A stretch of 64,000 nucleotides of DNA, taken from NCBI GenBank assembly GCA_963662815.2, contig CAXXWA010000005.1, forward strand, positions 310,001 through 374,000, given 5' to 3'. Within the stretch, counting starts at the first letter, position 1, and each line of letters opens with the position of its first letter. The position numbers and the translations under genes were made by a program. This document shows, piece after piece, positions 1 to 8,497 of this stretch. This stretch comes from JAPPHA01 sp963662815. Lineage in GTDB: Bacteria; Pseudomonadota; Alphaproteobacteria; Rhodobacterales; Rhodobacteraceae. The notes beneath the pieces are model-generated. The model searched no databases and was not told the DNA's origin. It was given only the letters and a program-made list of their open reading frames with translations.

Positions 1-3000
1 AATCCCAGCGGAAGGGCTGGGACGGTCGGGTGATTTCCGGGTCGGCCACGCCCTGGATACCTCGCGGCCAATCCGGCTGGGAATTGGGGTGCGGCAAGAA
101 CCCTCACACCAAGGCGGAGGCGGACTATCGCGCCCGAACCAACGGCGTCCTCGCCAAGGAACGAAAGTCCACAACCTTTGTGTTCGTGACGCCGCGAAAC
201 TGGCCGGGCAAAGACAAGTGGGCCAAAAAAAAGTTAAGGCGGAAAGAGTGGAAGGATGTGCGCGCCTTCGACGCCAGCGACCTGGAACAATGGCTGGAGC
301 AATCCATACCGGCTCAGATACGGATGCGGGAATTCCTCGGTGCGGTCGCTCAGGAGGTCGCGACGCTTGACCAGGTTTGGGACGAATGGGCCAAGGTTAC
401 CGAGCCCGAACTGCCGAAGGAGCTGTTTGCTTCGGCCGCGGAACGACACCGGGAAGAGATCGAGAAATGGCTAACGGACCCGCCGGGCGATCCCTTCGTC
501 GTCACTGCCGACTCCATTCTCGAGGCGCTGGCCTTCCTGAGCTGCGCACTGGGTCGGGTGGGAGAGTCATGCCTTGGCGCCTATCAGCGCGCCGTTGTTT
601 TTCGATCGCTTGCGGCGTTCAGAACCGTTGCAAAGATTTCAACAAGCTACATTGCGATTATCGCCTCCCCCGAGGTCGAAGGGGCCTTGGCGGGACTGCA
701 CAAGAAGACCCACACCATAGTCGTGCGCGGCCGCAATTCGGTCACCGGCAACGCGAGCATTGCGCTTGACCTGCTGGGCCATGAACTGTTCCGGAAGGCT
801 CTGCGCGATACAGGGCTTGATGAAGCCAGGATAGAGCAGCTCGCACAGGAATCCGCGCGCTCACCGACAGTCCTCCGGCGACGCCTCGCGCAGGTTGATG
901 GCGTGAAGGCCCCGCACTGGGCCAACGACGAGAGAATTGCGCCATCAATGATCCCGTTCATGCTCGTTGGCGCGTGGGATTCCAGCGTTGAGGCCGACAA
1001 GGAAATACTGCGCTGCCTGACAAACGGACTCGATGAAGATGTGGAGCGAACGGTCGCCCGGCTGCAGACATTGGAGGAACCGCCGGTCTGGTCGATCGGC
1101 CATTTCCGTGGCGTCGTCTCCAAGATCGATGCGCTCTACGCCGCGCATCGGGTCCTTACAAAGCGGGATCTGGAAGACTTCCTGTTCGCTGCCGAAGTTG
1201 TCCTGTCGGAAGAGGATCCGGCTCTGGAGCTGCCGGAGGACAGGCGGTGGGCGGCCAACCTGTACGGCAAGAGCCGGCACCATTCGTCAGCCTTGCGCCA
1301 AGGCCTGTGCGACACGCTCGTGCTTCTGGCGGTGCATGGCAATGCACTCGTTGGCGACCGCATGGGGCTTGATCTTGAGGCCCGTGTCAGTGGCGTTGTT
1401 CATCGGTTGCTGACCCCCTCCGCCGCGTCGACGTGGCTGTCACAGAAGGACGATCTGCCGCAATACGCCGAGGCCGCGCCGGACACGTTTCTCGACATCA
1501 TCGAAGCGGACATCGACAGCGAGGACCCGCAGGTTGACGAGCTGTTCGCGCCCGCGGGCGCGGGAATCCTTGGCGACTGTCCGCGCACAGGCCTGCTCTG
1601 GGCGCTCCAACTGCTTGCCTGGAAGCCGGAGCGGATGGTCCGGGTCATGTCCATTCTCGCCAAGCTTTGCGCCAGGAAGATCGATGACAACTGGGCCAGC
1701 ACGCCCATCGGTGCGCTGGAGGCAATCTTCATGTTCTGGATGCCTCAGACCGCCGCTTCGCTCAGCCGGCGCAACCGGGCTCTGGAGACGCTTGCCAGGA
1801 AGTTCCCGGAAGTCGGCTGGCAGATCTGCGTCGGTCAGTTCAATCCGGGTTCAATGATCGGGCATCCCGGCTTCAAGCCGCGATGGCGCACGGACGCCCA
1901 TGACGCGGGTGAGGTCACAACGGATGGCGAGGCACGGGAAGCTCGGCTTCACGCAATCGAGATTGCGCTCGACTGGCCTGCGCACGACGAGCACACGCTC
2001 GGCGATCTCGTCGAGCGGCTTGCAGCGTTTAGTCCCGACCGCCGCAAGCAGGTATGGGATCTCGTTTCCGCCTGGAATGACACGGGTCCAACCGATGCTC
2101 GAAAGGCAGTGTTGCGCGAGCGGATACGGCGCTGGGTCCTGACCCGGCGCAGCCGCCACCACGGGCTTGATGAAGCAGCGAGGGTGCATGCCCGCCAAGT
2201 TTGCGCGGTGCTCGAATCCAGGGATCCCGTGACGCGCCATCAGTGGCTCTTCCTGAGCCATTGGGTGGATGAATCGGCAGACGAGCTCGAGGACGAAGAT
2301 CTGGACTACGACAAGAGAGAGGAGCGTATCGGACGCCAGCGACACGACGCACTGCAAGAGGTTTGGGCGGAGAAGGGACTGGGCGGAATCATGGAGCTTT
2401 GCCGGTCTGGCGACGCTTCCAGCGTTGTGGGGTGGCACATGGCCGAAATCTGCGCCGGAGTTCAAGAGGCGGCGGACTTTATCCAGAACGTCATCGGCGG
2501 GGAATCGGTCGAGGAACGGGACAAGCGGGATCAGTGCATTTCCGGATTTCTTGCCAAGCTCGAGGTGCCAGCACGTGACGCCGCCCTCGCAGAGTTGCTG
2601 GCGCGCCCCGGGTCCGGCGAGGATGCGAGAGCAAGCGTCCTGCGCTGTGCGCCATTCGACGGCGGCACCTGGAAACACGTGGACCAGCTGTCAGAGCGCC
2701 TTAGGCAGCGATATTGGAAGGAGGTACGTCCCCGCTGGAGTCTCCGCCATGATCCGACTGAGACAGCAAAGTTCGTGGACGAGCTGCTCAAGGTGGAGCG
2801 GCCGCGTGCCGCGTTCGACGCCGCCCATCTGGATTGGCAACACGTGGATACTCCGCGACTGATACGCCTCTTGAAAGAGGTTGGCACTAGCGTGGCGGAG
2901 CCTCCGACACACTACAGGCTTGAAGGCCATTACGTCTCGAAGGCACTCGAGACGCTCGAACAGCGCGGCGATGCGACGCGAGACGATCTTGCCCAGCTTG

Positions 3001-3659
3001 AATTCATGTTCATCAAGGCGCTTGATCGTTCCGAGCACGGGATCAAGAATCTGGAGGCACAACTTGCGGAGACGCCGGCATTGTTCTTGCACGCGCTAGC
3101 ACTTTGCTTTCGGCGCAAGGACGGTGGAGAAGACCCGGTCGAGTGGCGAACATCGAATCCTGGCAACCGGGAGGCGGTCGCGAGTGCTGCGTATGCCCTC
3201 CTCACCAGGGCAAGCCGAATTCCGGGTGCCAAGCCCGATGGCAGCATTGATCCGGACGAACTGAGGGACTGGCTGCGGCAAGTGCGTACGCTTGCCCGCG
3301 AGCATGGGCGCGCGGAAATCGGCGATCAGATGATTGGTCAGTTGCTTTCGCGTTGTCCGTCAGGCGATGACGGAATTTGGCCATGCGAACCCGTGCGCGA
3401 GGCCGTTGACGGTCTTGGATCACAAGACATTGCGGCCGGCATGCTAATCGGCAAACGGAACGCGCGTGGGGCGACTTGGCGAACCGCAGGCGGTGACCAG
3501 GAACGCTCGCTGGCGGAACAATATCGAAGGTGGTCCCGAGAAGTGGCCTTCGAACACCCCTTCATCGCTAGAATGCTGGAGCAGATCGGCGCCAGCTACG
3601 ATCAGGATGCCCGGTGGTGGGACAGTCATGAACGCGTCAGCGAACGGATAGGTCACTGA
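1..3659 (+). CDS. Large protein with N-terminal restriction-endonuclease-like domain, 5' end missing
   Basis: The reading frame is open from the first base of the window, so the gene starts upstream. The first in-frame GTG (30) is not a convincing start, because the residues before it (KGWDGRV) belong to the conserved opening of this kind of protein. About 1,218 residues are visible. The N-terminal 110 residues carry GWDG, then SGWELG, a Lys-rich DYRART segment and FVFVTPRNW, and end at DASDLEQWLEQS. This pattern fits a PD-(D/E)XK-type nuclease domain at the head of long anti-phage-like proteins. The remaining ~1,100 residues look alpha-helical, and I see no Walker A motif. I cannot name the family. 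A defence role is inferred from the nuclease-like head, the size and the mobile-element neighbourhood. No partner gene is visible on the right; one may lie to the left of the window. Confidence 0.75.
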   Translation, partial: SQRKGWDGRVISGSATPWIPRGQSGWELGCGKNPHTKAEADYRARTNGVLAKERKSTTFVFVTPRNWPGKDKWAKKKLRRKEWKDVRAFDASDLEQWLEQSIPAQIRMREFLGAVAQEVATLDQVWDEWAKVTEPELPKELFASAAERHREEIEKWLTDPPGDPFVVTADSILEALAFLSCALGRVGESCLGAYQRAVVFRSLAAFRTVAKISTSYIAIIASPEVEGALAGLHKKTHTIVVRGRNSVTGNASIALDLLGHELFRKALRDTGLDEARIEQLAQESARSPTVLRRRLAQVDGVKAPHWANDERIAPSMIPFMLVGAWDSSVEADKEILRCLTNGLDEDVERTVARLQTLEEPPVWSIGHFRGVVSKIDALYAAHRVLTKRDLEDFLFAAEVVLSEEDPALELPEDRRWAANLYGKSRHHSSALRQGLCDTLVLLAVHGNALVGDRMGLDLEARVSGVVHRLLTPSAASTWLSQKDDLPQYAEAAPDTFLDIIEADIDSEDPQVDELFAPAGAGILGDCPRTGLLWALQLLAWKPERMVRVMSILAKLCARKIDDNWASTPIGALEAIFMFWMPQTAASLSRRNRALETLARKFPEVGWQICVGQFNPGSMIGHPGFKPRWRTDAHDAGEVTTDGEAREARLHAIEIALDWPAHDEHTLGDLVERLAAFSPDRRKQVWDLVSAWNDTGPTDARKAVLRERIRRWVLTRRSRHHGLDEAARVHARQVCAVLESRDPVTRHQWLFLSHWVDESADELEDEDLDYDKREERIGRQRHDALQEVWAEKGLGGIMELCRSGDASSVVGWHMAEICAGVQEAADFIQNVIGGESVEERDKRDQCISGFLAKLEVPARDAALAELLARPGSGEDARASVLRCAPFDGGTWKHVDQLSERLRQRYWKEVRPRWSLRHDPTETAKFVDELLKVERPRAAFDAAHLDWQHVDTPRLIRLLKEVGTSVAEPPTHYRLEGHYVSKALETLEQRGDATRDDLAQLEFMFIKALDRSEHGIKNLEAQLAETPALFLHALALCFRRKDGGEDPVEWRTSNPGNREAVASAAYALLTRASRIPGAKPDGSIDPDELRDWLRQVRTLAREHGRAEIGDQMIGQLLSRCPSGDDGIWPCEPVREAVDGLGSQDIAAGMLIGKRNARGATWRTAGGDQERSLAEQYRRWSREVAFEHPFIARMLEQIGASYDQDARWWDSHERVSERIGH

Positions 3660-3850
3660 CAGCAGTTGGCCGCGACCCGTGTCTGTTGGCGCTCCCGAAA
3701 CGCAAGTCAAGTTGATTGGACCAGGTTGGAATCTGGCGGGTATTGGCCTCGGGCCGACAATAAGAACGCTCGAAAAGTTGATGAACTCCGGTCGCTGTTC
3801 CATTCTGAGATCCAGTCGTCGGAGCGGTCTTGTTCAATCGGTTGAAAGAG

Positions 3851-4014
3851 GAGAGCACCGCCTATCTCGTGCACGTGATAGCAAAGTGCGGGGCAGTTGA
3901 GCGGCCATGCAGGTTTCAGGCGTTGCTTTCATGCGATGTCCTGCGGCGCGGCCATGGCCCAAACGTGCCATCACAGACCAAACTCAGCAACAGCCCCGCA
4001 CTTTGCGTGCTCTC
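3851..4014. repeat. MITE-like element, copy 1
   Basis: The 126-bp core (3881-4006) begins GCAAAGTGCGGGGCAGTTG and ends with its near-perfect reverse complement. A further pair, GAGAGCAC (3851-3858) and GTGCTCTC (4007-4014), extends the terminal inverted repeat outward. The left side has about 20 extra bases (3861-3880) compared with copy 2. The interior carries no credible gene. A second copy in the same orientation lies at 6320-6458. Long terminal repeats around a non-coding core are typical of miniature inverted-repeat elements moved by a transposase encoded elsewhere. The family is unknown. Confidence 0.8.
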
Positions 4015-4365
4015 CAATCCCGGCGCCCAGGCCGTCTGCGGCTGCACCGTGGCGATGCATGCCAGGCCGTTGGGATGGCGATCCCTTCAGGGCCTTGCGC
4101 GAGGCCGTAGTTCATGGTTGCCTGAATTCAGCGAACCTTTCGAGGAACTTCGGGATTGCGCCGATCATGAGGGCCAGCCAGACGAAGCCGAAGATTGTCT
4201 GGAACGCCGACAGCCGCGGGACGAAGCGGTGAGCATCGATGCAGGTTTCGGTGGCCACGAGGTGCGTGATCCCGAAAGCGGCTGGCGCCGAGGAGACCGT
4301 CCGCGAAAGCGGCAGACATCGACCTGATTGCCGGCGTAGCAGCCGCATCCTTTTCCCTGGGCGAC
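4015..4365. other. Gap without a supported gene
   Basis: I see no start with a ribosome site or a conserved frame here. On the minus strand a short stretch (about 4115-4190) would encode a hydrophobic segment like the tail of a membrane protein. It could be a relic, but nothing confirms it. The frame of the following nuclease gene is open back to 4270 without a usual start codon. Confidence 0.4.
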
Positions 4366-4815
4366 TTGATGGCGCGCGCGGATGGGTCGGATCGGGCGTC
4401 ATGGCAGGATCTTCCGGACGCACCGGGCGTCTACGCCGTTTGCCTGCACGACTGGAAGGACCGTCCCTTCTCTGGCGTCCCGGGCCGCGCGTGCCACGCC
4501 AATCCCGCGAAGCCACGCGAGCTCCGCGAGAAGCGATGCAGGATCCTTGAGGGCGGACCCTCGGACATTCTCTACCTCGGCAAGGCAGCCAGACTCCGGA
4601 AGCGCGTCCCTCAACTGGTGCGCTTCGGTTTGGGCCGGGCGCGCAATCACAAGGGCGGCGAGTGGCTCTGGCAGCTGCGGGGGATCGATGACGCCGAACT
4701 GCGCATGTGGCGCTTCCCGAGTGGCTGGCCGGATCCGCGCGAAATCGAACGCGAACTGCTCTCACGGTTCAGGCACGACCACGGAGATTGGCCGCTCGCG
4801 AACCGGCAACCCTGA
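4366..4815 (+). CDS. GIY-YIG-type nuclease family protein
   Basis: This small protein (149 residues) has the layout of a stand-alone GIY-YIG domain: GVY at 21-23, LYLGKA at 69-74 in place of the classical YIG strand, then an Arg-rich helix (RLRKRVPQLVRFG) and a Glu-rich helix (REIERELLSRF, about 125-135) that can supply the metal-binding Glu. The C-terminal HGDWPLANRQP is typical of this small subfamily. Such domains cut or nick DNA, but the cellular role of stand-alone members is mostly unknown. The start is uncertain: TTG 4366 or ATG 4369. No strong ribosome site is visible, and the frame is open for about 95 bases further upstream. The gene lies between the two MITE-like copies, so it may be cargo. 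Confidence 0.65.
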   Translation: MMARADGSDRASWQDLPDAPGVYAVCLHDWKDRPFSGVPGRACHANPAKPRELREKRCRILEGGPSDILYLGKAARLRKRVPQLVRFGLGRARNHKGGEWLWQLRGIDDAELRMWRFPSGWPDPREIERELLSRFRHDHGDWPLANRQP

Positions 4816-5028
4816 CACCCGTAACGGCGGCTTGGCCATTCGACCCGCCCGATCGGACGGGAAAGCGGCCCCAGCGCCAGAGCCGTTGGCCACCCGCAGC
4901 GACGAAGGCTGCCTGTCAAACGTTTCTCTTGGCCGCCGAGAGTTCCGTACTGCCCATTGACGTCAGTCTGCCCAGCCCTCGCGTTCAGCGAGACATTCCT
5001 CGCTGTCGAGCGCGCGCAGGGGTTCACA

Positions 5029-5325
5029 TCAGGACTGGATCGTCTCTCCGGCTTCAACAAGGTCGAAGCCTCCGGAATCGACGATCTCGACCAGTTCATG
5101 AATGTCCTCCACATCGGACTCGCGGCCAGGAACAATGTTGTCGCTCAGAATTCGCGCGGCCATGCCATGCAGTGCCATGAGCTGTTCCCGCAGATCCAGT
5201 AGCGCTTTCGTTGCCTGGTCGAGCCGGTCGACGGCGTGGAGAATCTGCATGGTGTCATATTCCTCCCGCAACCGCTCAAGGGCTTCACGATCCACGAGGC
5301 CAAAGTCGGTCTGTTTCGTCGGCAT
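5029..5325 (-). CDS. tnpC: TnpC-like transposition regulator (Tn3-family type), orphan
   Basis: The 98-residue product has ALERLREEYDTMQILHAVDRLD near its start, then a leucine-rich helical middle (LLDLREQLMALHGMAARIL) and an acidic tail. This matches the layout of TnpC, a small post-transcriptional repressor of transposase found in some Tn3-family transposons. The assignment rests on the REEYDT and LHAMA-like segments as I remember the family. No Tn3-type transposase or resolvase is seen in this window, so it is an orphan or remnant. It lies between the two MITE-like copies, which raises the possibility that it once belonged to the element that mobilises them. Confidence 0.55.
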   Translation of the reverse strand: MPTKQTDFGLVDREALERLREEYDTMQILHAVDRLDQATKALLDLREQLMALHGMAARILSDNIVPGRESDVEDIHELVEIVDSGGFDLVEAGETIQS

Positions 5326-5393
5326 GCCGATCCTTTCTTGACATCACACTTCAGGGGTCCAGCACTGACCGGAATCCGGCGCTCAATGCGTGG

Positions 5394-5422
5394 TTGTCTG
5401 CTATGGTCCTAAGAGCTATAGG
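5394..5422 (+). promoter_or_regulatory. Promoter of the higBA-type operon
   Basis: TTGTCT (5394-5399) and TATAGG (5417-5422) are separated by 17 bases and end 35 bases before the toxin start. The spacer and -10 contain an imperfect palindrome (CTAT...ATAG), a plausible antitoxin operator. This is inferred from sequence only. Confidence 0.5.
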
Positions 5423-5457
5423 TCAAGACAGGCGAGTTTGGCAGAAAGGGTTAGCCG

Positions 5458-5865
5458 ATGCGCGACCTTGCAACAGGAATACTGTTCAAGGAAGCAAGGA
5501 AACTCAGGATTCCCGATCAGAAATTCATTGAAGCGGCACAACGGGCAAGGGACGGCAAGGCGTACGCAGACCTTGGCGGCGGGGTCTACAAGGAGCGTAT
5601 AGCGAGGAAGGGCCAAGGCTGCTCGAGTGGGTTCCGCACTGTCCTCTGCCTGCGGCATGACGGTGACGCGCTGTTCTTTGCCATTTTTGAGAAGAAGCGG
5701 AATGCGAATCTGAACGATGAGGAGCTGAAGACGGCGCTAAGGATCGCTTCAGAGTTTCGAGCGTTCAGCGAGCAGGACATTCGGGCCGCGATTGCCGCGC
5801 GGAAGTTCCGGGAGATCCAGAAAGAAGGTGCCGATGCCCTGACAGAATCAGACCACGAAACGTGA
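5458..5865 (+). CDS. RelE/HigB-type toxin of a type II toxin-antitoxin pair
   Basis: This 135-residue protein carries the conserved core of the HigB2-like RelE branch: ADLGGGVYKERIARKGQG (about 37-54), SGFRTVL (about 56-62), then a FAIFEKKRNANL strand and the helix NDEELKTAL. Members of this family are ribosome-dependent mRNA endonucleases or are inferred to be. It is the first gene of a two-gene operon, in the toxin-first order usual for higBA. The antitoxin begins 44 bases after the stop. No frame damage is seen. The C-terminal 25 residues are longer than in typical members. Confidence 0.8.
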   Translation: MRDLATGILFKEARKLRIPDQKFIEAAQRARDGKAYADLGGGVYKERIARKGQGCSSGFRTVLCLRHDGDALFFAIFEKKRNANLNDEELKTALRIASEFRAFSEQDIRAAIAARKFREIQKEGADALTESDHET

Positions 5866-5909
5866 TCGAACGAACGTGAATTGCACTTTGACGAAAGAGA
5901 GTGATCGAC

Positions 5910-6245
5910 ATGACCGACGCGAACAATGCAGGAAAGCAGTACAAGTCCGAGGTAATGGCGCAAATGCACGCCGCAGCCCAAGACATGAGAGACCTGGATC
6001 TCATTTCGAAGAAGACCATGGCGGAGTTTGACGAGCTCTGCCTCACTCCAATCAAGGCCATGACTCCCGAAGAAATCCGCGAATTGCGACTTGGCGAGGC
6101 GGCAAGCCAGACGGTCTTTGCACGTCATCTGAATGTCTCGCCGGGGCTGGTGAGCAAGTGGGAGCGTGGGGAAAAGCGGCCTGGAGGACCGTCTGCGAAG
6201 CTTCTCGCCCTCGTGAAGGCGAAGGGACTTGAAGCCGTCGCGTGA
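5910..6245 (+). CDS. HigA/NadS-type antitoxin with XRE helix-turn-helix
   Basis: The product (111 residues from ATG 5910; a GTG at 5901 is also in frame) has a helical N-terminus and a helix-turn-helix: EIRELRLGEAASQTVFARHLNVS followed by LVSKWERGEKRPGGPSAKLL. The W-E-x-G-x-K-x-P signature is the hallmark of NadS/HigA-type antitoxins that bind the RelE-type toxin and repress their own promoter. ATG 5910 is preferred because a purine-rich GAAAGAGAG lies about 7 bases upstream. It is the partner of the toxin gene just before it. Confidence 0.8.
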   Translation: MTDANNAGKQYKSEVMAQMHAAAQDMRDLDLISKKTMAEFDELCLTPIKAMTPEEIRELRLGEAASQTVFARHLNVSPGLVSKWERGEKRPGGPSAKLLALVKAKGLEAVA

Positions 6246-6319
6246 TGCTTCGCCGTTGTGTGTCAGAGCGATGACTTGACCTCAATCGCGACCGCCTCAT
6301 CGACGTCAAGCGCCTCCAG

Positions 6320-6458
6320 GAGAGCACCGCAAAGTGCGGGGCAGTTGAGCGGCCATGCAGGATTCAGGCGTTGCTTACATGCGATGTCCTGTGGCGCGGC
6401 CAAGGCCCAAACGTGCCATCACAGACCAAACTCAGCAACTGCCCCGCACTTTGCGGTG
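6320..6458. repeat. MITE-like element, copy 2
   Basis: The left end reads GAGAGCACCGCAAAGTGCGG and continues for 28 bases in all. The inner 23 bases (6325-6347) have an exact reverse complement at 6436-6458. The interior is nearly identical to copy 1, in the same orientation. The expected outermost CTCTC on the right is absent; the RIT terminus begins two bases later, so the end was probably altered by that insertion. Confidence 0.8.
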
Positions 6459-6459
6459 T

Positions 6460-6550
6460 TATCTCGGGTTGCAGTCGTACGGTCACGACAAGCCGCTGAA
6501 TCCATGCAGGATTCAGACGGCTTGCGCTCGCTTTGCCCGACATAAGCCGA
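6460..6550. repeat. RIT left terminal and subterminal inverted repeats
   Basis: The outer repeat is 6460-6469 and the inner repeat 6528-6550 (TCGCTTTGCCCGACATAAGC onward). Both match the reverse complement of the right end with nearly the same spacing. Confidence 0.7.
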
Positions 6551-6556
6551 TGCCCT

Positions 6557-7556
6557 TCAGAGACCGCTCAGGAAGGCGAGGAGACTGTCGGGCGGCTGGT
6601 ACCGTCCCGGATCGCCCTTTCGCGGCGACGTCATCGCGAGCGCCTGCTCCTTCATGGCGAGCGTCGCCTCGACATAGATCTGGGTGGTTTCGGCCCGCTC
6701 GTGCCCGAGCCAGAGGGCGATCACCGACCGGTGGACGCCGACCTGCATGAGATCCATCGCGGCGGTGTGGCGCAGCACGTGTACGGTCACCCTCTTGCCG
6801 GCCAGTGACGGACACCGCTTCACGGCCGTGTCCCGATGCTTGTTCAGCAGGTACTGGACGCCGTCCACGCCGAGCCGGTTGCCCCTGGCGCTGGGAAAGA
6901 GCACGCCGTCCGATCCCCGCGGCGGCTCCTGCAGCCACCTCCTCAGCACGTCCCTGGTCGGCTTGGCCAGGGGCGTGCAGCGCTCCTTGCGGCCCTTTCC
7001 GACGACGCGCAGGTGACGGCCGTCGCCCTCGGCGAAGTCGTCGCGCGTCAGCCCCGTCATCTCGGACAGCCTGAAGCCCGTCTGCACGGCGGTGAGGATG
7101 AACGCGTGGTCGCGCCGTCCCGACCAGGTGCTCCTGTCCGGCGCCGCGAGCAGGGCGTCGACCTCGTCACGCGCGAGAAAGCCGACCTGCCTGCGCGTGT
7201 ACCGCTTTGCCGGGATGGCGAGCACCCTCTGGATCTGGTCGGCGTGGGTCGGCAGTTCGAAGGCGGCGTATTTGAAGAATGAATGAACGGCGGCAAGCCG
7301 CAGGTTGCGGCTGCGGACGCTCACGCCGCGCGCCGCTTCCAGGTCGTCGAGGAAGTCCACGACCAGCGGCGCGTCGATCTGCTCGAACTGCAGGTCCGAC
7401 GGCTGTCGTCCGAGACGCTTTTTGCGCGAACAGCAGGAGCTGGCGGAAGGCGTCCCGGTAGGACCTGACGGTGTGCGGGCTCGCCTGGCGCTGGTTGATC
7501 AGGCGCTGGACGAAGAACCGCTCGAGCAGGGGCGAAAGGCCGGTCGTCCGGGTCAT
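6557..7556 (-). pseudogene. ritC: RIT tyrosine recombinase C, frameshifted at an A5 run
   Basis: The N-terminal part (LLERFFVQRLINQRQASPHT, core-binding domain) starts at ATG 7556, which overlaps the stop of the middle gene. The frame breaks at a run of five A on the coding strand (T5 at 7419-7423 as shown). Reading four A instead gives an uninterrupted 332-residue protein: FAQKRLGRQPSDL, then FLDDLEAARG and so on. The catalytic part is complete: Arg in GFRLSEM, HVLRH, then WLGHERAETTQIY with His and the nucleophile Tyr. So there is one extra base, or the gene depends on slippage at the A run. Everything else looks functional. Confidence 0.75.
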
Positions 7557-8497
7557 GGCCGGTCCTCCCAGCGGCTTTCGAGGCGCCGCACGGCCTCGCG
7601 CATCAGTTCGGGCGAGGCTTCCAGGTAGTATTGCGTGTCCTGGACCTTCACATGTCCGAGCCAGGTTGAGAGGACCGGCAGCAGACGCTCCGGATCCTGA
7701 TTGCGCCGACAGCAGTTCACCAGGGCGGCCGTTGCAAATCGGTGCCTCAAGTCATGAAGACGCGGCCCGTGACTGTCGGTCTCGCCGCGCAGCCCGATCC
7801 GACGCGACAGCTTGTGGAACGTCCGGGTGATGTCCGCCCGGTCGAGCCGGTTGCCCCAGCTCGAAACGAACAGGAAGCCCGACACCGGGCGGTCCTGCCA
7901 GTGACGCTCGCGCCTGGCGACATAGTCGGCAAGGACAGCGCAGGTCGTGCCGTGCAGCGGGACAAGCCGGTCGCGGCCGAACTTCGCGCCGCGCACGGTC
8001 AGCACTGCGGCGTCGAGATCGACGTCCCGGAGCTCGAGGTTGCGCGCCTCGCCCACCCTGAGGCCGGAAACGGCCAGCAGGCCGAACAGGCAGTGGTAGA
8101 TCCAGGGCCGCAAGGCTCCGCGTTCGTAGGCGTCCGGCATGTCCAGCGCTGCCTGCAGCAGCTTCCGGATCTCCTCGTCCGAATAGAGATAGGGCCTTGC
8201 CCGCTTCGGCTGGAAGGGCAGCAGCGCGGGGGACGGGATCTCCGTCCGAGGGTCGGCGGCCTTGCGGTGGCGCGCGAAGACCCGCACGCAGCTCAATCGG
8301 CTTGCCCAGCAGGACGGCTGGGCATGCACGGGCTGCTGCGCCCATTCAAGGGCCAGCTCCACGGTGACGAACGGCGCCTGCCGGCTTTCCATGAACGCGA
8401 CGAACGCGAGCAGCCCCCGTCGCGCGTCGTTCATCTTGAATCCCAGGTTGCGCCGCATGTCGATGTAGTCGTGGACGGCTTCGCGAAGCGTGTTCAT
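7553..8497 (-). CDS. ritB: RIT tyrosine recombinase B
   Basis: The product is a 314-residue site-specific recombinase. The start ATG 8497 overlaps the stop of the upstream recombinase (ATGA), and the stop overlaps the start of the next one. Motifs seen are Arg in SGLRVGEARNL, HDLRHRFAT with H-x-x-R, STWLGHVKVQDTQYYLE with the second His, and the nucleophile Tyr about residue 288. The N-terminal 100 residues (REAVHDYIDMRRNLGFK) form the SAM-like DNA-binding domain. Longer frames upstream of 8497 overlap the first recombinase and are not credible. The three proteins of a RIT element are thought to act together on the element ends. Confidence 0.88.
   Translation of the reverse strand: MNTLREAVHDYIDMRRNLGFKMNDARRGLLAFVAFMESRQAPFVTVELALEWAQQPVHAQPSCWASRLSCVRVFARHRKAADPRTEIPSPALLPFQPKRARPYLYSDEEIRKLLQAALDMPDAYERGALRPWIYHCLFGLLAVSGLRVGEARNLELRDVDLDAAVLTVRGAKFGRDRLVPLHGTTCAVLADYVARRERHWQDRPVSGFLFVSSWGNRLDRADITRTFHKLSRRIGLRGETDSHGPRLHDLRHRFATAALVNCCRRNQDPERLLPVLSTWLGHVKVQDTQYYLEASPELMREAVRRLESRWEDRP

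Larger units (their letters stand above)
6246..6556. other. Intergenic stretch holding the second MITE-like copy and the left end of the RIT element
   Basis: The stretch between the antitoxin stop and the last RIT recombinase gene has no gene. It holds the MITE-like copy 2 and, directly next to it, the left inverted repeats of the RIT element. Confidence 0.7.

Noticed and set aside
1851..2678. Minus-strand open frame of 275 codons inside the large nuclease-like gene
   Set aside because: It lacks family features and a ribosome site. It is antisense to a continuous 1,200-codon gene.
4112..4765. Minus-strand open frame of 217 codons overlapping the GIY-YIG gene, ending in a hydrophobic segment
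   Set aside because: Most of it is antisense to a gene with clear family motifs, and its composition is Arg/Pro-rich as in GC-driven shadow frames. Only the last ~40 codons look protein-like, and nothing confirms them.
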